DNA of 40,920 bases. Origin: Candidatus Bathyarchaeota archaeon. GTDB lineage: Archaea; Thermoproteota; Bathyarchaeia; TCS64. The notes under the pieces are model-generated. The model made no database searches and had not been told where the DNA came from. It saw only the letters and a list, made by a program, of their open reading frames with translations. Positions 34,841 through 40,920 of this stretch are shown piece after piece. Position 1 is the stretch's first letter, and the number at the start of each line of letters is the position of its first letter. The translations under genes and the position numbers were made by a program. Location of the stretch: assembly GCA_018396695.1 (NCBI GenBank), contig JAGTQU010000015.1, positions 1 through 40,920 of the forward strand, read 5' to 3'.

Positions 34841-35725
34841 TTGAAGATTGGAATCTTGGCTTCAGAGAGAGGAGAATGGCATGTCCAACAACTACAAGAG
34901 AGTCTAAAGAGAAGAAGAGTTGAAAACTATGTTTTTCCTGCCGACAGGTTTCTTTCAAGAATAGAGTTAGAGCCAAGAGTATCGGTCAAGGGATACAGTC
35001 TCGAAGATTTTGACGCATTAATAGTCAGAAAGATACCTGGAGGAACTGCTGAACAAGTCTTCTATAGGATGGATGTACTTCACAGGCTTGAAAAAATGGG
35101 CGTCAAAATAGTGAATCCTCCTAAAGGAATCGAGAAAGCCGTCGATAAATATTATACATGTGCGATTCTCGAAGAAGTTGGAATAAAAACCCCTCGGACG
35201 ATAGTTACAGAAAGGTTCGATGAAGCGATTGCAGGATTTGAGGAGTTAGGAGGAGATGTAGTCGTTAAGCCCCTCTTCGGTTCTCTAGGCACAGGAATAG
35301 TTAGAATTAACGACATAGATGTTGCTCAAAGAGTTTTCAGAGCCTTAGAGATGGCTAATTGCGTTTATTACCTCCAAGAGTTTATTCCGCATGGTAACCA
35401 TGATATCAGAGTCTTCGTCATAGATGGAAGAGTGATTGCTTCAATGCTAAGGCTGGGTTCGGGATGGAAGACTAATATCTCAAAAGGGGCTGCAGCTAAA
35501 CTCTTTGAAGTAAATGAAACGCTCGCCAAGATGAGTATTGAGGCTACAGACTCTCTGGGGCTCTTCTACTCGGGAGTAGATATTCTAAAGTCAGAGCTGG
35601 ACGGCTCCTACTATGTTGTAGAGTTGAATAGCACTCCCGGTTGGCAGGGTCTCCAGACGGTTACTGATTTCAACATTGCTGAGGCACTAGTTAGTAATGT
35701 AATGCTTCAAATCTCGAAGGATTAG
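34841..35725 (+). CDS. RimK/MptN-like ATP-grasp glutamate ligase
   Basis: A 294-residue RimK-family ATP-grasp ligase. Visible parts: N-terminal KIGILASERGEWHVQQL and DALIVRKIPGG; ATP-grasp core VVVKPLFGSLGTGIVRI, YYLQEFIPHGNHDIRVFVID, LRLGSGWKTNISKGA, and the metal site YYVVELNSTPGWQGLQ (E-x-N). Its place directly after fwd/ftr makes MptN (tetrahydromethanopterin to tetrahydrosarcinapterin, adding alpha-linked glutamate) the best guess. CofF (coenzyme F420) and RimK/LysX-type ligases share all these motifs and cannot be excluded. TTG start 34841; three bases separate it from the next gene. Confidence 0.85.
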   Translation: MKIGILASERGEWHVQQLQESLKRRRVENYVFPADRFLSRIELEPRVSVKGYSLEDFDALIVRKIPGGTAEQVFYRMDVLHRLEKMGVKIVNPPKGIEKAVDKYYTCAILEEVGIKTPRTIVTERFDEAIAGFEELGGDVVVKPLFGSLGTGIVRINDIDVAQRVFRALEMANCVYYLQEFIPHGNHDIRVFVIDGRVIASMLRLGSGWKTNISKGAAAKLFEVNETLAKMSIEATDSLGLFYSGVDILKSELDGSYYVVELNSTPGWQGLQTVTDFNIAEALVSNVMLQISKD

Positions 35726-35727
35726 CG

Positions 35728-36738
35728 ATGGCGTACAACAATTTGAGAGATGGAGACGCCGTAATAACGCATCAAGGTTTTATCTTTTATGTTTTCGGTT
35801 ATGAGCATCCTGCTACGTCTTACCACGCCTTCTTAAAATATGTCCCAAAAGAATTTGCTTCAAGATTTAATATTGACTGGCTTGACATTGAGTGGTGTTT
35901 TAAGAATCGAATCATGAAACGGCCAAAAGAATTGTATAATCCTGAAAATTATCATAGTCTTTTAGAGACTTTTCTGAAAGAATATCCAATGTTCACATTC
36001 TTCTCTCCAGAGCTGAGTCGCTGGATCATTTCAGTATCTAAAAAGACGATATGTGAGGTTTATACGCCTTCGAAGCGGCTCTTACTATTATTGAGGAGAA
36101 GCCCTAAGACGAAGCTTGAAGAGAAGGCGATCGAGTTAATTAAACTTATTTCGGAGAAATCTAGGGTACCTATCGGCTTCTTCGGTGTTCATGGCTCCAT
36201 CAGCTTAGAAATGAGTAGGAAGGAAAGCGACATAGACATCTCCGTATACGGAGGAGACAATTATAGGCTGGTTAAGGAGGCTTTAGCAGGTTTAAGAGAA
36301 CAGAGCATGGTTGAACTTTCAACAGATACTTGGTATGATGCGAGGAGATTAAATAAAGGTATTTTCCAAGATACTAATTTCATTATCAATGCGACCAGAA
36401 GATTCTCCGAGATTAGGAGGATCAACTCAACGGTTAAACCTTTGGGGAAAGTCAAAGTTGAATGCAAGTGCATAAACTCCAAAGAAGGAGTTTTCAGACC
36501 AGCAATCTACCATGTTTCAGACTGTCATTCGATTAATGGAGACGTGTATGATCTTAGCAAGGTCTCTCAAGTCGTATCCATGGTTGGTTTATATAGAGAT
36601 GTGGTGAAGGATGGTGAAAGGATAATTGCGCAAGGAGTGTTAGAAGAGGTTCTAGATCAAGGAAACAAAGTCTTTAGGATCGTTGTAGGCTCTGGGTCTC
36701 GCGATGAAGGCATATTGATTAGTAAAGATTACACATGA
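35728..36738 (+). CDS. COG1665-like predicted nucleotidyltransferase, copy 1
   Basis: A 336-residue protein with a central nucleotidyltransferase signature FGVHGSISLEMSRKESDIDI (GS ... DxD, residues ~151-170). The N-terminal ~60 residues (FIFYVFGYEHPATSYHAFLK) and C-terminal OB-like segment (GVLEEVLDQGNKVFRIVVGS) recur in the gene at 38004, so the two are paralogues. The group matches what I know as COG1665, an archaeal set without known function; the GS-DxD core predicts NMP transfer to a hydroxyl of RNA, protein or a small molecule. It is co-oriented with and three bases after the MptN-like ligase. Its end overlaps the convergent TGS gene by 10 bases. Confidence 0.82.
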   Translation: MAYNNLRDGDAVITHQGFIFYVFGYEHPATSYHAFLKYVPKEFASRFNIDWLDIEWCFKNRIMKRPKELYNPENYHSLLETFLKEYPMFTFFSPELSRWIISVSKKTICEVYTPSKRLLLLLRRSPKTKLEEKAIELIKLISEKSRVPIGFFGVHGSISLEMSRKESDIDISVYGGDNYRLVKEALAGLREQSMVELSTDTWYDARRLNKGIFQDTNFIINATRRFSEIRRINSTVKPLGKVKVECKCINSKEGVFRPAIYHVSDCHSINGDVYDLSKVSQVVSMVGLYRDVVKDGERIIAQGVLEEVLDQGNKVFRIVVGSGSRDEGILISKDYT

Positions 36739-37907
36739 AGCTCTACAACATCTCCGTCAGCGAGCGGTCTATCTAAACCTACCTTTTCACCAGGAAATTT
36801 TGCGCTCGTCCCCCAAATCCTCGCATATTTAAATCTAGTGTAGAAATCGCTGTGTATCATCTTAGCTAACCCTCCCACAGTCAGTTCACCTTTCACAACT
36901 ACTGGTATTTTAGAATGTTCCATTCCAGGCTCCTTAGTGTAGATTCTTTTTACCTGAAGGAGCGAGAATAATCTGCTACCGATGGTTTCTGGGAGGTTTT
37001 CAAATCTCTTAACTGAAAGTGGAACGACTTCTAAAGGTTTAGCGACTTCTTTAAGGGGTTCAACCCATCTACTAGACCCTTCAACATCTAGCTTGTTAGC
37101 TATAATAAAGGTTGGACGATATGCTGCGTTGCCGAAAACAGCATCTTCAACGATTTCTAGCGTCACATCGCCTTTAATACGAACCAACGCGGATCTTATC
37201 TTATACTCTCTAAGTAGCGAAATTACTTCTTCTTGAGTACAGTTTACAAGTTTTCCATCCCATATGAACTGGATCTCGGATCCTAAGCCACGCTTCTGTA
37301 TCTCAACCTCTCCTGGCGGAGGCACAGTCATGACTCGGGCTTTCTCCAACTCATCAATTATCATCATATACTGTTCAATTGGATCATCTGAAAGATCCAC
37401 CATCAAAATCACACCGTCAGAATTTCGAACCAGACTAAGAATCTGAAAACCACCTCCTCGACCTTGAGACGCCCCTTCGATCAGAGGAGGAGACTCTATA
37501 AGCTGAAACTGAAGATCCATAAATTGAAGCATGCCTGGAATAGGGCTTCGAGTTGTGTAAGGGTATGAAGCTATCTCAGGCTCAGCATTAGTCACAGCCT
37601 TCAATAGACTACTCCGCCCAACATTAGTCGCGCCCAAGATTACTATCTGAGCCGCTCCAGCCTTCTCGATAAAATATGAGGGCGCAGTACCTTTCTTCAT
37701 CTGTTTTTTCTTTTCTATCTCGTCTTTGAGTTCTGATATCTGGGTCTTTACCTGTCTGCAGAGCTTTTCCGTGCCCTTATGTTTAGGAACGAGGGAAAGA
37801 AACTCTTGCATGAGCTTTATTTTCTCTTGAGGATTCTTTGTTAATGTGACTTCATACCATTTGTTTTTAGCCTCCTGCGGCAGATTGGTGACCACTTTTC
37901 CGCTCAC
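36729..37907 (-). CDS. TGS-domain GTP-binding protein with altered G1 and G3 motifs
   Basis: A 392-residue TRAFAC GTPase of the DRG/Obg-like TGS group. Layout: helical N-terminal arm (~1-75), G domain (~85-325), C-terminal TGS domain (~330-392, GLDRPLADGDVVELHV). The phosphate loop reads GATNVGRSS (G92-S100) with Arg98 in place of the almost invariant Lys. The G3 region reads LIESPPLIEGASQGRGGG where DRG proteins have D-x-P-G. G4 is kept (IIANKLD). GTP binding may therefore be weak or the protein may work differently. It sits between two paralogous nucleotidyltransferase genes. GTG start 37907. DRG relatives act on ribosomes; that role is inferred. Confidence 0.88.
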   Translation of the reverse strand: MSGKVVTNLPQEAKNKWYEVTLTKNPQEKIKLMQEFLSLVPKHKGTEKLCRQVKTQISELKDEIEKKKQMKKGTAPSYFIEKAGAAQIVILGATNVGRSSLLKAVTNAEPEIASYPYTTRSPIPGMLQFMDLQFQLIESPPLIEGASQGRGGGFQILSLVRNSDGVILMVDLSDDPIEQYMMIIDELEKARVMTVPPPGEVEIQKRGLGSEIQFIWDGKLVNCTQEEVISLLREYKIRSALVRIKGDVTLEIVEDAVFGNAAYRPTFIIANKLDVEGSSRWVEPLKEVAKPLEVVPLSVKRFENLPETIGSRLFSLLQVKRIYTKEPGMEHSKIPVVVKGELTVGGLAKMIHSDFYTRFKYARIWGTSAKFPGEKVGLDRPLADGDVVELHV

Positions 37908-38003
37908 CTGATGCTAGGGGTTAAAGTATTAATTATTCTAGAAACCAATTTTAGATAAATATTCTTAATTGATTGGATAAACTTCAATATTTTTAGGATA
38001 GAA

Positions 38004-39032
38004 ATGAAGCCTAAGGATCGGGACTTCATAGAAACATTTGAAGGCTTAATGTTTTGCGTAGTCGGGTATCTTCATCCGCCGAACAGGTATACCTCTTATT
38101 TAAAGTATATCCCTGATCCGACTGGCAGATGGAGTAGAGGCTCAGAGAGATTCTCAAGGGTAATAGATTACTATCATGTAACTCAAGTTGAAAAAACATA
38201 CGAGTTCTTGAGGAGATACTATCCTATGTATCTATTCAATTGTCCTGTAAGAAATATCACCATATCCACCGTTCCTCATTCTAGAGTTAAAAGATACTAC
38301 GATCCTAGGACTCGGCTCAAATCTATTCTTGACGTAGGGGGACAGGATCCCCTCGAAAGGAAGCTAGCCGATTTTGTAGAGTTTCTTCACAGTATTTCAG
38401 GGGTAGATGCTAGCTTGTTCGGTATTACTGGATCGATTCTCATAGGCAACCATAACCCCAAGTTCTCTGACATTGATCTAAATGTGTACGGGAGAGAAGC
38501 CTCTCTCCGGCTTAAAGAGTCTTTGATTGAACAAGCTAGAACAGAAAGTAAAATGAAGCGATTAAGTGAAGAGAAAAAAAAGGATTGGATCGCCAAAAGA
38601 TCGAAATGGTTAGGCATAACCATGGAAGATATGTCTATGATTGCTGAGAGAAGGTGGAATCAAGGCATCTTCGACGAAACCTACTTTTCCATCCATCCTA
38701 TTAGAACAGATGACGAGATAAGAGAGAACTATAGTGAGCTCATCTATCATCAACTCGGGGAAGTGACTGGGAAAGCTATTATTAAGGACGCTAGGGAAGC
38801 GATGTTTCTCCCATCCACTTATAAACTCTCAAACTCGGAGGTAAATCGTGGAAAGAATATCAAGGTAAATGAACTCTCATCTTATGAGGGGGTTTTTAGC
38901 GATGTTTTTCTAGAAGGGGAGCAGATAGAGTTTAAAGGTATTTTAGAAGAAGTCTCAGGGAAACAAAACTTTTATAGAGTCGTTGTAGGTGGGGCAGGTT
39001 CGAAAAACAGCTATATTAGGCTCCTAAAGTAG
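38004..39032 (+). CDS. COG1665-like predicted nucleotidyltransferase, copy 2
   Basis: A 342-residue paralogue of the gene at 35728. The nucleotidyltransferase core is FGITGSILIGNHNPKFSDID then LNVYG (GS ... DxD, residues ~138-161). The N-terminal VVGYLHPPNRYTSYLKYIPD and the C-terminal FKGILEEVSGKQNFYRVVVG match the other copy. The insert between core and C-terminal part is longer and strongly charged (SEEKKKDWIAKRSKWLG). Function is unknown. ATG 38004 follows an AT-rich leader. It lies across from the TGS gene, so the TGS gene is flanked on both sides by related genes. Confidence 0.82.
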   Translation: MKPKDRDFIETFEGLMFCVVGYLHPPNRYTSYLKYIPDPTGRWSRGSERFSRVIDYYHVTQVEKTYEFLRRYYPMYLFNCPVRNITISTVPHSRVKRYYDPRTRLKSILDVGGQDPLERKLADFVEFLHSISGVDASLFGITGSILIGNHNPKFSDIDLNVYGREASLRLKESLIEQARTESKMKRLSEEKKKDWIAKRSKWLGITMEDMSMIAERRWNQGIFDETYFSIHPIRTDDEIRENYSELIYHQLGEVTGKAIIKDAREAMFLPSTYKLSNSEVNRGKNIKVNELSSYEGVFSDVFLEGEQIEFKGILEEVSGKQNFYRVVVGGAGSKNSYIRLLK

Positions 39033-39113
39033 TTGAAAAAGAAGCAAGTCTATTTTAACAGGCATCTACCAGAAGAGTTAAAAATTCTAACATGTTTTTT
39101 GGAATGATCGTTT

Positions 39114-40052
39114 ATGAGTATGCGTGATAGACTTAGAGGTCGTGACTTCCTAACTTTAATGGACTTCAAGCCAGTTGAGATAAAATTCATGCTTGAAGTC
39201 GCTATGGATTTAAAGAGAAAGTGGATGCGAAAGGAACCCCACGAATATTTGAGGGGCAGAACAATCGCTATGATATTTGAGAAACATAGCACGCGAACCA
39301 GGTTTAGCTTCCAAGCAGGCATAGCACATCTTGGCGCCCAGAGCTTCTACGCAACACCTGATGTAATGCAGTTGGCTAGAGGAGAGCCCATCAAAGATAC
39401 TGCCAGAATAATCGACCGATACTGCGACGCCCTTGTGATAAGGACTTACGGACAGGAGATAGTAGAAGAGTACGCAGAATACATGAAAAACCCCGTCATC
39501 AACGCTTTAACAGACCTCGTACACCCTTGTCAAGGTCTCGCCGATATGATGACGATAATCGAACATAAGGGAAAGCTTCAAGGGTTAAAACTAGCATATG
39601 TAGGCGACCCTTGGAACGTCTGCCATACGCTAATGGTATGTAGCAGCTTGATGGGGATGAACATGTATATTGGACTTCCGAAAGGATGGTCGCCTAACAA
39701 GAGAATTCTAGAATTCGCAGAGGAGAACGCGAAGAAGAATGAATCAGAAGTAGTAATCACCGAAGATCTTAGAGAAACGTTAACAGATGCAGATGTAGTC
39801 TATGCAAACACGTTCCACAGTATGGGTCACAAGGATGTTGAAGAGAGGAAGAGGGCTTTCGCAAAATACCAAATAAACTCTGAAACATTCAGCTGGGCTA
39901 AAAAAGATGCTATATTCATGCACTGCCTACCAGGATACCGAGGGGAAGAGATGACTGACGAGATTATAGAAGGACCTAGAAGCGTAGTTTTTGATCAGGG
40001 CGAGAATAGAATGCATACGGAAAAAGCAGTTCTCTCATTATTTGTCCCATAA
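39114..40052 (+). CDS. argF: Ornithine carbamoyltransferase
   Basis: A 312-residue transcarbamylase making citrulline from ornithine and carbamoyl phosphate. The carbamoyl-phosphate loop is STRTRFSF (S59-R63), the second substrate motif is HPCQGLADM (H136-Q139), the SMG loop that marks ornithine specificity is at 234-236 (NTFHSMGHKD), and the catalytic cysteine motif is HCLPGYRGEE (H268, C269). The YVGDPWNVCHTLM stretch has Trp where the usual NN pair stands. ATG 39114; a class III aminotransferase on the same strand 118 bases later supports an arginine or ornithine context. Confidence 0.94.
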   Translation: MSMRDRLRGRDFLTLMDFKPVEIKFMLEVAMDLKRKWMRKEPHEYLRGRTIAMIFEKHSTRTRFSFQAGIAHLGAQSFYATPDVMQLARGEPIKDTARIIDRYCDALVIRTYGQEIVEEYAEYMKNPVINALTDLVHPCQGLADMMTIIEHKGKLQGLKLAYVGDPWNVCHTLMVCSSLMGMNMYIGLPKGWSPNKRILEFAEENAKKNESEVVITEDLRETLTDADVVYANTFHSMGHKDVEERKRAFAKYQINSETFSWAKKDAIFMHCLPGYRGEEMTDEIIEGPRSVVFDQGENRMHTEKAVLSLFVP

Positions 40053-40170
40053 CCTTTTGAAAATAATGAAGTTTAGTAAAACCTTTAAACGCTCATTTTC
40101 TTCTAGAAACAAAGTTTCGCACATAATCCTTGCGGAAGAGTTATAAAACCTGGGAAAGTAGAAGGGAAGG

Positions 40171-40920
40171 ATGAAGATGGAGAAGGTTCCAAACATTATA
40201 ACTCTTCCACCAGGTCCGAAGTCGAAAGCGTTACTTGCGGAGAGGCATGATTATGTTCCTCAAGGGGTTTGGTTAACCTCACCAGTAGGGATCGTGGAAT
40301 CTAAAGGCGCTATAGTGAAGGACGTCGATGGAAACGTCTACTTGGATTTCACGTCAGGGATAGGAGTAGTCAGCATAGGCCACTCTAGAGAAGAGATAGT
40401 TGAAACAATATCCGAGCAGGCTAGAAAACTGATACACAATTGTATTCATGTTGTAAATTATGAGCCGTATCTTAAATTAGCGAAAAAAATGACGGAGATA
40501 ACTCCTGGAGGGTTCAAAAAAAGAGCGTTCTTCGCAAATAGCGGCGCAGAAGCTGTTGAAAACGCTGTAAAAATAGTTAGGCAGAAGACGAAGCGCCCGG
40601 GGATTATTAGCTTCGAGAATAGTTTTCATGGGCGCACGTATATGGCTATGTCTCTCACCGGTAAATGGGATCCCTATAAGATAGGTTTTGGTCCATACGT
40701 TTCAGGGGTCTACATGACACCTTTCGCTTACTGTTACAGGTGCCCATTCCATCTCGAATATCCTGAATGCGGGCTAGGATGCGTTCATCATATTGAGAAA
40801 TCAATTTTGAAGACCCAAGTTCCGCCTTCAGAGGTTGGTGCAATAATCTCAGAACCTGTTCAAGGCGAGGGGGGCTTCATAGTGCCTCCTCTAGAGTTTT
40901 TCAAAGAGATTTGGGTCAGT
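40171..40920 (+). CDS. Class III PLP aminotransferase, cut at right edge
   Basis: The first 250 codons of a class III aminotransferase, open to the window edge. Recognisable blocks are VDGNVYLDFTSGIGVVSIGH, FANSGAEAVENAVKIV, ISFENSFHGRTYMAMSLTG and the VGAIISEPVQGEGGF stretch before the PLP aspartate region, which is not yet reached; the lysine is off-window. A Cys-rich insert with CYRCPFHLEYPECGLGC resembles archaeal 4-aminobutyrate aminotransferase or amino-acid racemase-type members, but argF next door also fits acetylornithine or ornithine aminotransferase. ATG 40171 with GGGAAGG directly upstream. Class certain; substrate undecided. Confidence 0.9.
   Translation, partial: MKMEKVPNIITLPPGPKSKALLAERHDYVPQGVWLTSPVGIVESKGAIVKDVDGNVYLDFTSGIGVVSIGHSREEIVETISEQARKLIHNCIHVVNYEPYLKLAKKMTEITPGGFKKRAFFANSGAEAVENAVKIVRQKTKRPGIISFENSFHGRTYMAMSLTGKWDPYKIGFGPYVSGVYMTPFAYCYRCPFHLEYPECGLGCVHHIEKSILKTQVPPSEVGAIISEPVQGEGGFIVPPLEFFKEIWVS

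Noticed and set aside
1-40920. CRISPR array, insertion sequences, rRNA or tRNA genes
   Set aside because: I saw no regularly spaced repeats, no transposase-like frame with terminal repeats, and no rRNA or tRNA signature in any gap between genes.

Overview
The window comes from a moderately AT-rich archaeal chromosome. The archaeal signs are a formylmethanofuran dehydrogenase/formyltransferase operon with an MptN-like ATP-grasp ligase, a large Lhr helicase, TrpB2, an AMMECR1 protein, a TGS-domain GTP-binding protein, two COG1665-type nucleotidyltransferases, many TTG/GTG starts, and TATA-like boxes about 25-30 bases ahead of starts with little or no leader. No methyl-coenzyme M reductase or other methanogenesis-specific gene is seen. 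A TACK-group lineage such as Bathyarchaeia is my best guess, but it is inference; no rRNA or tRNA is present to test it.

Layout. 1-3.0 kb: a REC-PAS-GAF-GAF-GAF signalling protein running off the left edge, divergent from a stand-alone receiver protein, then a small membrane protein. 3.2-7.4 kb: nucleoside hydrolase plus PfkB sugar/nucleoside kinase, a YbaK-type tRNA deacylase, a frameshifted membrane protein gene, and an M19 dipeptidase homologue that lacks several metal ligands. 7.7-10.4 kb: TrpB2 and a fumarylacetoacetate hydrolase family enzyme.

10.5-16.8 kb: the first notable region. Three genes match the bacillithiol pathway: a BshC homologue carrying an extra zinc-ribbon-like Cys set, BshA, and BshB. 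They are followed by an amidohydrolase, a DinB-fold protein (the superfamily of the bacillithiol transferase BstA), and a two-gene operon of a Cys-rich AbrB-like regulator and an ArsM-type arsenite methyltransferase. Together these look like a low-molecular-weight thiol and metalloid-defence island.

17.4-25.3 kb: a UPF0173 metallo-hydrolase, an exported protein with a PEP-CTERM-like tail, a CBS/zinc-ribbon protein, a Mut7-C protein, AMMECR1, a GT28-like glycosyltransferase, an AhpD-like CxxC protein and an Lhr helicase.

25.5-29.5 kb: the second notable region. It is a tight operon of a threonine-synthase-like PLP enzyme, a MurL-like PP-loop ATPase, a D-Ala-D-Ala-ligase-like ATP-grasp enzyme and a GNAT acetyltransferase. 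I read it as an undescribed peptide or amino-acid-derived metabolite pathway.

29.6-36.7 kb: fwdD-fwdB-fwdA-ftr-fwdC, an MptN-like ligase and a nucleotidyltransferase, all tightly spaced. This is the first part of the archaeal C1 branch (CO2 or formate to formyl-tetrahydromethanopterin, or the reverse) plus a pterin-cofactor tailoring enzyme. 36.7-40.9 kb: a TGS GTP-binding protein with unusual G1 and G3 motifs, a second COG1665-like paralogue, ornithine carbamoyltransferase, and a class III aminotransferase cut by the right edge. I saw no tRNA, rRNA, CRISPR array or insertion sequence.
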